A stretch of DNA of 64,000 bases, taken from Ardenticatenales bacterium (GTDB taxonomy: Bacteria; Chloroflexota; Anaerolineae; Ardenticatenales; Ardenticatenaceae). Position 1 is the stretch's first letter. Every line of letters begins with the position of its first letter. Both the position numbers and the translations under genes were made by a program. Below the pieces are notes generated by a model that saw nothing but the letters and a program-made list of their open reading frames with translations, was not told the DNA's origin and did not search any database. Location of the stretch: assembly GCA_020634795.1 (NCBI GenBank), contig JACKAZ010000007.1:62001-126000 (forward strand). The letters run 5' to 3'. Below are positions 15,679-25,300 of the stretch, piece after piece.

Positions 15679-17958
15679 ATGCGAAGACGCTTGATGCAAC
15701 TTTTGGTGCTTCTGTTCGTCGCGCCCATCCTGATCTGCGTGGCTCTGGGGGTGTTGCCCGCCCCCAGCGATGAGGTGGTGCCCCCCGAGGCGGTCGTCGT
15801 TGGCGCCCCCGCGCGCGACGCGGCGGGTGGCTTGGTCGAGCAGTTCCCCGAGATGATCGTGCCTGCGGAAAATGCATCGACCCCCGCCAAAAAGGAATTG
15901 GGCCACCTCCTCTTCTTCGATCCGATCCTGTCGGAGGCGAACGATATCAGTTGCGCCAGTTGCCATCACCCTGATCTGGGGTTGAGCGATGGCCGGACCA
16001 CCAGCATGGGCGCGGGCGGCAGCGGCCTTGGCCCCGACCGGAGCGGCGGCGCGGAGATGACGCGCAACACGCCCAGCCTCTACGAAGTCGGCTACGTGAG
16101 TGATCTCTTTCTTGATGGGCGGGTGCAGGGGCTGGAGGCGCAGGCCGAAACCCCGCTCACCCTAGCGACGGAGATGCACGCCAACCTCGATGATACGGTG
16201 GCCGAGCTGACTGCGATCGAGGGATATCAGCCGCTTTTCGCCGCCGCCTTCCCCGACGATGCCGACCCCGTCAACTACGACAATGTCGCACGCGCCATCG
16301 CCGCCTTCCAGCGGACGCTCATCGCCCACGACAGCCCCTACGACCGCTTCTTGGCGGGGGACGCCAACGCGCTCACCCCGCAGCAACAGCGCGGCTTGGC
16401 CCTTTTCCGCAGTGGCGCGACCGGCTGCTACAAATGTCACAAGGGGGCGCTGCTGACCCACGGCGACTTTGCGGCGATTGGTGTGCCGAACGCGGAGGGC
16501 ACGCTCGACGAGGATGTGGGCCGTTTTGCGGTGACTGGCGATGAGGGTGACCGCTACGCCTTCCGAACCCCCACGTTGCGCAACATCGCACTGACCGCGC
16601 CCTACATGCACAACGGCGTTTTCGGCTCGTTGGAAGAGGTGTTGCAATTCTACGCCGACGGCGGGGGTCGGGGACGAGGCTTGAACGTCCCCACCCAAAG
16701 TAATTTTGTACGCCCCTTCGAGCTGAACGATCAGGAGATGGCGGACATGATCGCCTTCTTCTACGCGCTGACCGACGAAAGCAACGCCCCGGGCATTCCC
16801 GCGACGCTACCCTCGGGCTTGGTCCCCGTGGGGCCGCTGGACAACCCGGCGCGGGCCGAGGCGGCCGCTGCCAACGTGGGTCGCAGCGTGCAGGCGCAGC
16901 GCGAGCCGACGACTTTGCGCGTCACGCCGGACCAAACGATCCAATCGGTGGTCGATCAGGCGATCAACGGTGACACGATTGAGATCGAATACGGGAGCTA
17001 TCACGAGCGGGTCGTCGTCTCGCAGGATGGCATCACCATTCGGGGGATCGCCAACGAGGCGGGCGATTGGCCGATCTTGGACGGCCAGATGAACTTCGCC
17101 GACGGGATTGCCGGAACGGGGACCGATGATTTCACCGTCGAACGGCTCCAACTGAAGAACTACAAGGGCAACGGCGTCATCATCGATGGGGCCTACAACG
17201 TGGTGATGCGCGACCTTTACATCGAAAATACCTCGCTCTACGGTGCCTATCCCGTGCACAGCACGGGGGTCTTGGTGGAACGGGTGGAAGCGACGGCGAT
17301 TCGGGACGCGGGGGTCTACGCCGGGCAGTGCCGCGATGTGATTCTGCGTGACAACGTGGTCTACGGCAATGTGATCGGCATCGAGATCGAAAACTCGATC
17401 GGGGCCGAACTCTACAACAACCATGCCTACGACAATTCGACCGGCCTCTTCGTCGATCTGTTGCCCCAGTTGGATTCGAAGGTGTCGCAACAGACCAAGC
17501 TCTACGACAACATCGTGGACAACAACAACCACAGCAACTTTGCGGGCGAGGGGGAGATCGGGGCGCTGGTGCCCGAAGGGACGGGGATTCTGGTGCTGGG
17601 TGGGGATGATGTCGAAATCTATAACAACCAGATCACCAACAACCGCTCGGTTGGCATTGCGGTCTACAGCACGACCGTCGCCTTTGACGAATCGGAGGTG
17701 GATGTGCCGCCCAACCCCGAGCGCGTTCATACCTACGGCAACCGCTTCGAGAACAACGGCTACGATCCCGCTGATGTGTTGGTCGAGATGGGGCTGCCCG
17801 GCGCGGACATTCTGTGGGATGGTAGCCGCTGGGACAACCGCTTCGACGACACGGGCGTCAGCACTTTCCCACCCGTGCTGCCCAGCAGCCGTTGGCCGGA
17901 TGTGGTGAAACGTGGTTACTGGCAACTGCTCAACTTTGCGATCAACCAGTTGCTCTGA
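15679..17958 (+). CDS. Di-heme cytochrome c peroxidase (MauG-like) fused to a parallel beta-helix domain
   Basis: The 759-residue exported protein starts after GGAG at about 15666 and has a membrane signal helix (MQLLVLLFVAPILICVALGV). Residues about 60-370 are a CcpA/MauG-type di-heme domain with heme motifs CASCH (92-96) and CYKCH (250-254), plus the usual FRTPTLRNIALTAPYMHNGV segment carrying a candidate distal Met. Residues about 408-715 form a right-handed parallel beta-helix (PbH1 repeats) with TIQSVVDQAINGDTIEIEYG, then many N-rich turns such as NNHAYDNSTGLF and IYNNQITNNRSVGIAVYST. Such helices usually bind or cleave polysaccharide. I know of no standard family with this pairing. It is monocistronic and ends in a strong terminator. 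Confidence 0.88.
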   Translation: MRRRLMQLLVLLFVAPILICVALGVLPAPSDEVVPPEAVVVGAPARDAAGGLVEQFPEMIVPAENASTPAKKELGHLLFFDPILSEANDISCASCHHPDLGLSDGRTTSMGAGGSGLGPDRSGGAEMTRNTPSLYEVGYVSDLFLDGRVQGLEAQAETPLTLATEMHANLDDTVAELTAIEGYQPLFAAAFPDDADPVNYDNVARAIAAFQRTLIAHDSPYDRFLAGDANALTPQQQRGLALFRSGATGCYKCHKGALLTHGDFAAIGVPNAEGTLDEDVGRFAVTGDEGDRYAFRTPTLRNIALTAPYMHNGVFGSLEEVLQFYADGGGRGRGLNVPTQSNFVRPFELNDQEMADMIAFFYALTDESNAPGIPATLPSGLVPVGPLDNPARAEAAAANVGRSVQAQREPTTLRVTPDQTIQSVVDQAINGDTIEIEYGSYHERVVVSQDGITIRGIANEAGDWPILDGQMNFADGIAGTGTDDFTVERLQLKNYKGNGVIIDGAYNVVMRDLYIENTSLYGAYPVHSTGVLVERVEATAIRDAGVYAGQCRDVILRDNVVYGNVIGIEIENSIGAELYNNHAYDNSTGLFVDLLPQLDSKVSQQTKLYDNIVDNNNHSNFAGEGEIGALVPEGTGILVLGGDDVEIYNNQITNNRSVGIAVYSTTVAFDESEVDVPPNPERVHTYGNRFENNGYDPADVLVEMGLPGADILWDGSRWDNRFDDTGVSTFPPVLPSSRWPDVVKRGYWQLLNFAINQLL

Positions 17959-17966
17959 TTGAACGG

Positions 17967-18015
17967 CCCACCAAAAAGGGCGGTGCGAAGACGTTGCACC
18001 GCCCTTTTTGGTGGG
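17967..18015. terminator. Bidirectional terminator between convergent genes
   Basis: Two perfect 20-bp arms, CCCACCAAAAAGGGCGGTGC and its complement at 17996-18015, surround a 9-base loop. A-run and T-run inside the stem let it work in both directions, between the peroxidase fusion and the convergent Asp-box gene. Confidence 0.9.
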
Positions 18016-18021
18016 TGGATG

Positions 18022-19623
18022 CTACTCTTGAAGGGTTGGTTGCGTCAATCGCTGCCACGTCTCGCCATCGTCCAGTGAGCGATGTAGCGCGCCCCATCCA
18101 TAGTAGTCGTCCGACCGGTTGGCGTAGAGGATTAGGCTCTCCCCTTGATGGCTCAGCCCTAGAATAGTCGTGTGGGTAAAATCAGATTCTGTGGGACGGG
18201 GCGACCATTCGATCGCTTCCGGCAGGTCAAAGGGATTGTCGCTTTTGTAGAGTCCACCCGTCCGTCCACTTCCGTAAAGCGCCCCACTGCGTGAATCGAA
18301 CGCAAGCCTCAGGAAACCATAGTAAAAGTCCGGAGGCGATCCAAGACCCTCCCACGCACCATTGGCGGGAAGATAGCGGTGCAGGTAGCCGTCGCCATGG
18401 TGGTTACCGTGGGTCGAGAAGAGGCTGGCGTTATCCCTCGGATCGACGAGGAGACTCATCGAACTGACGATCTGTGTATTATAGTTGGGGAGCCGACTCC
18501 AGGTTGCGCCCCCATCCGAACTATAGTCTACGCCAGCGGGGCCAGTGGGGTCGTGTGGATGGGCGATCCACAGATGGTTCTTGTTCGCGGAAGAGAGCGC
18601 GATCGCGTAGCCCGTGCGATCGGAGCGCTTCTTCCAACTGCCGTCCTCAAATTCGTAGATGCCGGATGCCGCGCCGATCGCAACGATCCGATCCGGCGTA
18701 CCGGGGACCACGGTCGTGTCCAAGACCGTTTCATCCATATCCGCCAGCTTGCTCCACGATTGTCCACCGTCTGTGCTTAACATCAAGGCTTTGCTGTAGT
18801 TATCAAGCTTCGGCACCGTGGCATAGAGCCGTTGGGGTGTTCCGCCGCCAACCGACAGATCGAAAACGGGAACCGAGGTGGCATTCGGTTCGGGCTCGGG
18901 CTGCAACGCATCGCCCGCTATCGCCCCCAACCAGCCCAGCTCTTTGCCGATGTCACCGCCATTGGCGATCGTGACCTGACCGGCATCGGCCCAAGGCACC
19001 TGCTCTTTCCATTGCTGGAAGACGGCCCGTTGGGTGCGAATCGCGTAGTGATTACCCATGTCTTCGACCTTTGACGTGGGCAGACCGAAGTTGGTGATAG
19101 GTTCGCTCAGCGAGAAATAGCGGTCACGAATGGCGGGATTGGCATCGAGCAATTCTAAACGGCTCTCGACGACGAGATGCCACGGCGTTCCTGCCGGTTC
19201 GGGGGCACCGAAGTGATAGGGGGTCTGGCGCACCCTGTAGAGTTGGTCGTCGTAGCCGTCATACGAATATTCGTCGAAGACATTCATTGGCCAGGCTTGC
19301 ATCACTTCCGGGCGCCACTGCAAAACGAGCTTTTGGAAGGCTTGCACGGTGAAGCCATCATGTCGGAAGCGCTGAGAGATCGGATAGCCGACATTTTGCA
19401 GACCGCCCAGCCGCTGAAATTCTGTCCAGAAGGCCGCATTTTCATCGTTGACGACGGCGAAGCCGTAACCTTCCGGGGCCGTCGCTGTAAAGAAATAGCC
19501 GTTGGCGATCGGGTAACCATCGCTCTGCTGCGCGCCGGGGGCGGCGGTAACGACTGAGTCAGAGAGAGGGGTCACGATCAGGAGAGTAACGGCGAGGAGG
19601 AGGAAGAGAATGAACCGTTTCAT
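18022..19623 (-). CDS. Exported Asp-box (BNR) beta-propeller protein
   Basis: The 533-residue product has a clear signal peptide (MKRFILFLLLAVTLLIVTPL and on to about residue 28). Residues about 35-230 contain repeated motifs such as LGGLQNVGYPISQRF and NFGLPTSKVEDM, which look like LGFP-type repeats. The rest is a propeller with three Asp-box motifs: STDGGQSW, SSDGGATW and SLDDGETW. Asp boxes are structural in sialidase-like and VPS10-like propellers and do not by themselves imply an enzyme. AAGGAG lies just upstream of the ATG. The gene is isolated. I infer an extracellular or envelope binding role. Confidence 0.8.
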   Translation of the reverse strand: MKRFILFLLLAVTLLIVTPLSDSVVTAAPGAQQSDGYPIANGYFFTATAPEGYGFAVVNDENAAFWTEFQRLGGLQNVGYPISQRFRHDGFTVQAFQKLVLQWRPEVMQAWPMNVFDEYSYDGYDDQLYRVRQTPYHFGAPEPAGTPWHLVVESRLELLDANPAIRDRYFSLSEPITNFGLPTSKVEDMGNHYAIRTQRAVFQQWKEQVPWADAGQVTIANGGDIGKELGWLGAIAGDALQPEPEPNATSVPVFDLSVGGGTPQRLYATVPKLDNYSKALMLSTDGGQSWSKLADMDETVLDTTVVPGTPDRIVAIGAASGIYEFEDGSWKKRSDRTGYAIALSSANKNHLWIAHPHDPTGPAGVDYSSDGGATWSRLPNYNTQIVSSMSLLVDPRDNASLFSTHGNHHGDGYLHRYLPANGAWEGLGSPPDFYYGFLRLAFDSRSGALYGSGRTGGLYKSDNPFDLPEAIEWSPRPTESDFTHTTILGLSHQGESLILYANRSDDYYGWGALHRSLDDGETWQRLTQPTLQE

Positions 19624-19856
19624 AGGGACACTCCTTGGAAACTAAGCATTCGATCTCACGCGCTCGAGTGACGATGCGGAGATCTTCGACATGCAGAGCG
19701 TACCAGAAAAGCGCACAAAAGTCCTGACCAAAATCTGACCGTTTGCCTACGGGAAAGTTCAATAAACGATTCGGCCCAGTGAAGCCGAGGCGAAATGACA
19801 GAGCGAGGCTGCATGGGCGGCCCCGCTCGGCTGGGTGGTGAACAGTTTCCGATCGA

Positions 19857-20105
19857 CTAGCGCGAATCTTCCTCTGTCAATTCCCGCTCTTTGCGTCCCA
19901 AGAAGATCAAGGATTCCACATCCTCGCGATCCTCAGGGCGGTATGGCGCGACGATCATGCGGACTTGGCTAACGTCCTTCTCGGCTGCCCAGCCCATCAT
20001 GCGTGAGAGATCGGCCCAATCTTGCATGCGGCCCGCATTCAACTTCATGAGCACAAGGTAGGGAAGCGGCAGCACGGGTATCCCGCAGCGGCGAGATGCG
20101 GGCAA
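19857..20105 (-). pseudogene. C-terminal remnant of a nucleotidyltransferase-like protein
   Basis: Only about 80 residues are readable, from a weak TTG start. The core PVLPLPYLVLMKLNAGRMQD followed by WADLSRMMGW and DREDVESLIFLGRKE looks like the C-terminal part of small nucleotidyltransferase-fold proteins (AbiEii/DUF6036-like), where this region contacts the substrate. The N-terminal catalytic GS...D.D part is absent, and sequence immediately upstream in other frames does not restore it. I therefore read it as a truncated relic; a short functional protein is less likely. Confidence 0.55.
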
Positions 20106-20185
20106 TAGCGGGGGGCACAGCGTGGGTACTCATGATTCAAAGGTATAGCAAACGGGGCATTAGGGCGCAATGGCTCGTTCAGCCC

Positions 20186-20695
20186 TCATAAGCGTGTGTT
20201 CGGGGCGGATGCGGGCCGATTGTCGCGGATCAATCTGCAAAGCCGCTCGCCATGGTTGTGGAATGCCGAGGGGTCAAGCGTCGAGAGTGACACCCATCGT
20301 GGGTCGCCTTCTTCATCGTGGGGGCGGGCGGGGGGTGCCACAAGGCGCTGCGAGGTAGCGACAGCCAGATAGTAGAATTGTAACGCATGAAACGCACGGT
20401 CGGCGGGGCCGTAGTAGAAGAAATCCTCTGCCGCCGTAATCAGCCTCCCCATTTTGATGGACAGCCCCGTTTCTTCCCGCACTTCGCGCTGCAGCGCCTC
20501 TTCCAAGCTTTCCCCTTGTTCGACGCCACCCCCCGGCAGGTAGTAGCGGCCCGTCGTCCGATTGGTGACGAGCACGACACGATCTTGGTCGTAGAGCAGG
20601 GCGTAGACCGAGGGGCGCACCACGAACCGTTCGCGGGGCAGCGCCAGCTCTGTACCGTCGTAGGCAGTACATCGTCGCAACGCATTGTCACGCAT
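20186..20695 (-). CDS. Nudix hydrolase (MutT-like)
   Basis: The 169-residue protein has the Nudix box GGGVEQGESLEEALQREVRE followed by ETGL at about residues 57-80, complete for the Mg-binding glutamates. The start at 20695 (MRDNALRR) is set by GGAGG six to seven bases upstream and lies inside the end of the preceding Nudix gene (8-base overlap), so the two are coupled. The C-terminal segment DPRWVSLSTLDP is typical of MutT-like proteins acting on nucleotide or nucleotide-sugar pyrophosphates. The exact substrate is not deducible. Confidence 0.85.
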   Translation of the reverse strand: MRDNALRRCTAYDGTELALPRERFVVRPSVYALLYDQDRVVLVTNRTTGRYYLPGGGVEQGESLEEALQREVREETGLSIKMGRLITAAEDFFYYGPADRAFHALQFYYLAVATSQRLVAPPARPHDEEGDPRWVSLSTLDPSAFHNHGERLCRLIRDNRPASAPNTRL

Positions 20696-21236
20696 GGTCA
20701 ACCTCCACGTGGTCACTCAGCATCAGCAGCGCAAAGGCGCTGACGGACGGGGCGTCGCGCAGGGTGCCATCGCGGATCATGGCTTTGACATCGGACAACG
20801 AAAGCCGATGTAATTCCATGCCCGCTTCCCCCCGCTCATGCGCGGTGTGGCCCAGTTGGAGCGCGGACGCGACGAAGATATGGAAGCCCTGATTGGCATA
20901 GCCGTAGGCCTCGTAGAGGAAGCCGAGTTTGGCGAGGCGCCCCGCGCGCAGCCCGGTCTCTTCCCGCAGCTCTTGCGCCGCCAGTTGCGCGGGGTCCAGC
21001 CTGGGGTCGTTGGGGGCGCTGCCCTGCGGAAATTCCCATTCCCACGATCCAACGGGGTAGCGGTACTGGCGGACGAGGTAGAGGTGATCGCCATCGAGCG
21101 GCATCACCAGGGCGAAGTGGGGCTTGTCCACCACGCCGTAGATGCCGCGTGAACCATCGGCGAATTCGACTTCGTCCTCGCGCACGGTCATCCAGCGATT
21201 TTGGTAGACGATGCGCGAGCCGCGGCGCTGAATCAT
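20688..21236 (-). CDS. ADP-ribose pyrophosphatase-like Nudix hydrolase
   Basis: The 182-residue protein matches the NudF/ADPRase layout. An N-terminal strand segment QRRGSRIVYQNRWMTVREDE is followed by LVRQYRYPVGSWEWEFPQGS and then AAQELREETGL. The RQYR...WE(F/L)P block before the Nudix box is the ADP-ribose-type signature. The Nudix box is irregular: between the FPQGS and the REET there is an insert (APNDPRLDP), and the first glycine/glutamate positions are altered. The start at 21236 is supported by AAAGAGG upstream. It overlaps the downstream Nudix gene by 8 bases. Confidence 0.83.
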   Translation of the reverse strand: MIQRRGSRIVYQNRWMTVREDEVEFADGSRGIYGVVDKPHFALVMPLDGDHLYLVRQYRYPVGSWEWEFPQGSAPNDPRLDPAQLAAQELREETGLRAGRLAKLGFLYEAYGYANQGFHIFVASALQLGHTAHERGEAGMELHRLSLSDVKAMIRDGTLRDAPSVSAFALLMLSDHVEVDHA

Positions 21237-21403
21237 GGGGGCAACCTCTTTGGAATGATACGGGGTGGAGGACTGTTGCCGACGCATTCGGTCGGCCCTC
21301 GCTCCTGGAAGTGTATTCCTGTTCTCCCTATCGCGAAACTGACCGCTAGGATGTGGTTGTGTCAACGCGCGGACTTGGGCCACCCTTGCACCGTGGTAAG
21401 ATC

Positions 21404-21894
21404 ATGAATGAAAGCCCGTTGATCGGGAGATCGTTCATCCCCATCTTGGCGCAAAAGACGCCAACGCAGAGCAAGGGGGAGATCGTTGCGATGACCGGCG
21501 ACAGGCTCAACGATGCCCCCGCGCACAAAGCGGCGGATATCGGTCTGGCAATGGGCATCACCGGCTCGGAGGTCGCCATATTGGCGCAACGACCCGACCG
21601 GCCCGTGGCAGAGCATCGTTTTCACCACGTTGGTGCTGGCGCAGTTGGCCAACGCGCTGGCAACGCGATCCAGCACGGAATCTCTCCTTGCCATCGGCTT
21701 CTTTTCCAATCGGCTGCTTTTGCTGGCCATCGGTGGGGGGCTTCCTTTTACAGTTACTGCTACTCTATCAGCCCTTCTTCCAGCGCATCTTCCAGACCCA
21801 ACCGCTCTCTGCGTTCGACTTCTTGCTCTGCTTGTTGGCCGGTAGTTTGGTGCTGATCGTACAAGAACTGTACAAGCTCCGACATCGCCAATGA
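21404..21894 (+). pseudogene. Decayed P-type (IIA calcium-type) cation ATPase fragment
   Basis: Three pieces of one protein lie in three frames. The first, KGEIVAMTGDRLNDAPAHKA and ADIGLAMGITGSEVA, carries the hinge motif TGDxxNDAP. The second, DRPWQSIVFTTLVLAQLANA then SLLAIGFFSNRLLLL, belongs to the last membrane helices. The third, LLQLLLLYQPFFQRIFQTQP and on to ELYKLRHRQ, is the C terminus. At least two frameshifts are needed, and roughly 200 residues normally lying between the first and second pieces are missing. The phosphorylation-site half is absent entirely, so it cannot function. Confidence 0.8.
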
Positions 21895-22368
21895 GATTCG
21901 CCCACGCTTGGCGCACGGGGTAAGGGGGATCGCCGTCGTGCGGGATTGCGACGGAAAAATGGGCCTCTCAGCCCCGTGCGCCATCGGCAAATTCAGCTCG
22001 TTTTCACAGCAGTGAGCGATTTGTTGGCGAGGCGCTCCGTCGCGCTTGACCCGTTGCGACCCCCACGCCCCGCCGCGCTGGGCGACCTTGCAGGGGCCTT
22101 GTTTTTGCCCTGCGATTGGCAAGGGGTTCCCGCGCGGCCCAGCGTGGTGGCGCGGGCCGTGATCTCTTCCCAAGCCGCCCGCCTTGTGATACACTCACCC
22201 CCGTTGTCGGGGCCAGCTGATGGCTTCGCGTCAGAGCCATTGTACGCTGCCAAGCCACCCTCTCTGACCGGCCCGACACGCAACGTGCAACACGCAACTC
22301 AGACGCTTGTCACCCATCGGCTTGGATCGAGACACGCTTCCGCCCGACCCACACCCCTAGGACCGCCC
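21895..22368. other. Intergenic region before dnaE
   Basis: 474 bases contain no gene that I can support. Three 7-bp units (ACACGCA, ACGTGCA, ACACGCA) lie at 22276-22296, the same period as the larger arrays. Confidence 0.6.
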
Positions 22369-25300
22369 ATGTCGCAATTTTGCCATTTGCATTGCCATTC
22401 TGAATACAGCTTGCTCGATGGGATGAGCCGTTTAGAAGATATGGTGAAGCGGGCCAAAGCCTTGAACCAGCCCGCCATCGCACTGACCGATCATGGGGTG
22501 ATGTTTGGGGCGATTGAATTCTACCGTGCGGCGAAAAAGCATGATGTGAAGCCGATCATGGGGGTGGAAGCCTATCTGGCGCCGCGGGGGATGAACGACC
22601 GCGACCCGCAGCTCGACCGTCAGCGCTACCACATGCTCCTGCTCGCCGAGAACTTTCAGGGCTACCAGAATCTGCTCCATCTGAGCAGCGTCGCCCAGTT
22701 GGAAGGCTTCTATGGGCGGCCCCGCATCGACAAAGCGGCGCTGGCCGCCCACAGCGAGGGCATCATCGCCACCACCGGCTGTCTGGCGGCTGAAGTGCCC
22801 CGCACGCTGATCAACAAGGGCGAGCAAGCGGCCTACGAGTCGCTGAAGTGGTATTTGGATCTCTTTGGCCGTGACCGATTCTTCCTTGAATTGCAACCCC
22901 ACGACATCCCCGAACTGCGCCAAGTCAACGGCGTGTTGCTCAACTGGGCGCGGAAGCACCAGATCGGCTTGGTGGCGACCAACGATGTCCATTATGTTCG
23001 CAAAGAGGATGCGGATCCCCACGACGTGCTGCTCTGCATCCAAACACGGGAAAGCCTGGCCAACCCCAACCGCATGACGCTCTCGCCGAAGGGGTCGTAC
23101 TACATCACCTCCGACGAGGAGATGAGTGAGCTGTTCCGCGGTTTGGACGAGGCGCTCATCCGCGAATCCTTCCACAACACGTTGATGATCGCCGAGCGGT
23201 GCAACGTCTCGCTGGAGCATGACGGCTACCATCTGCCCAACTTCCCCTTGCCCGCGGGCAAGGATGCGGAGGCGTACCTGCGGGAGCTGGTGGAAAAGGG
23301 GCTGACCGAACGGTATGGGCCACGTCGCCCAAGGGAAGATGCCGAACTGCGCGAGCGGGTGGAGCGGGAGCTGAGTGTCATCCACAACATGGGCTTCGAC
23401 ACCTACTTCTTGGTGGTCTGGGACATCTGCGATTACGCGGCCAAGAATGACATCTGGTGGAACGTACGCGGCTCGGGCGCGGGCTCCGTTGTCGCCTACG
23501 CGCTGCGCATCACCAACATTGACCCAATCAAGAATGATCTGATCTTCGAACGCTTCCTCAACCCCGCCCGCACCTCGATGCCCGACATCGACATCGACTT
23601 CCCCGACGACCGACGCAGCGAGATGATCGAATACACCGTGCAACGCTACGGCTCGGACAAGGTGGCCGCGATCATCACCTTCGGGACGCTGGGCGCCCGT
23701 GCCGCCGTGCGGGACGTGGGTCGCGTCTTCGACATGCCGCTCACGGAGGTTGACCGCGTGGCACGTATCGTGCCGAACGTGCCGGGCAAGCCGGTGACGT
23801 TGGAAGGGCTGCTCACCGAGGAGAAGGTGCAGGCCGAATGGCCGGTCGAATCGGCCGAGCTGCTGCGGGTTTACGAGCAGGAGCCGGAGGTGCGCAGCCT
23901 GCTCGACACGGCGATGAAGCTGGAAGGACAGACGCGCCACGCCTCGACCCACGCGGCGGGGATCGTCCTCACCGACCGGCCCATCGTGGAATATGCACCG
24001 CTCCATCGCCCGACCAAGGGGGACGACAGCGGCCCCATCCAACAGGTCGTGCAGTTCGACATGGGCATCGTCGAGAGCATCGGTCTGCTCAAGGTCGATT
24101 TCCTCGGCTTGGCGACGCTCTCCATCATGCGCCGCGCCTGCGAGTTGATCGAAGAGCGGCACGGCATCGCGCTCGACCTCAACACCATCCCCTACGAGCG
24201 GGATCATGCCGACGCAGAAGCGGACAAGCCGATCCGCGAAGCCTTCGAGTTGATCCAGAGTGGGCGCACGGTCGGCATCTTCCAAGTCGAAGGGGCGGGG
24301 ATGCGGCGCATGTTGCAAGAGATGCGCCCCTCCGAATTTGAACATATCATCGCCGCGATCTCGCTTTACCGACCGGGGCCGATGGAGCAGATCCCCAACT
24401 ACATCGCGCGGATGCACGGCAATCAGGCGGAAGAATATCTCCACCCCATCCTGAAGCCGATCCTGAAGAACACCTACGCCATCATCGTCTACCAAGAGCA
24501 GATCATGCGCATCGCGGTCGAGGTGGCGGGCTACACTGAAGCCGAAGCCGACCTGATGCGGCGCGCCGTCTCCAAGAAGAAGGAGAAAGAGATCGAGCGC
24601 CACAAGGCGATCTTCGTGAAGGGGGCGCAGGAGCGGGGGATTGCGCAGGGGACAGCCGAAAAGATCTACGGCCAGATCGAGTATTTTGCCCGCTACGGCT
24701 TCAACAAGGCCCATGCCGCCGATTACGCCGTCATCACGGTGCAGACCGCCTACCTGAAGCGCCACTACCCGGTCGAATATCTCTGTGCCATGCTCGAAGT
24801 CGAATTCGATGATTCGGCCAAGGTGCCGGTCTTCATCACCGAATGTCGACGACTGGGGATCGACGTGTTGCCGCCCGACATCAACCGCAGCGGCGCCAAG
24901 TTCGCCATTGAGCCGAACCCCGCCCACAGCGACCTGCCGGAGAGCGATCATCGTCACTGGGCGATCCGCGTGGGCCTCGGCACGATCAAGAACGTGGGCC
25001 TCGGTGCGGTCGAGATGGTGCTGGCCGAGCGCGAGGCGAACGGGCCCTTCGCCTCGCTCGACGATTTCTGCGAGCGGGTCGATCTGCGTCAGATGAACCG
25101 GCGCGTGCTGGAATGTCTGGCGAAGGTCGGTTCGTTCGATGGACTCGCGTCGACCGTGGTGGCGGAGAACCCGCGCGAAACGGTTTTGGCCATCTTGGAT
25201 CGGATGATGGGGATCAGCGGTCAGACGCACGAGGCGGCCGATGTGGGCCAAATCAGCATGTTCGAACTGTTGGGCGGTGTGGGGATGCAGGCGCGCAATT

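Noticed and set aside
21946..22368. N-terminal extension of DnaE
   Set aside because: The in-frame extension lacks homology and contains heptamer-like repeats; all DnaE proteins begin near the HLHCHSEYS segment.
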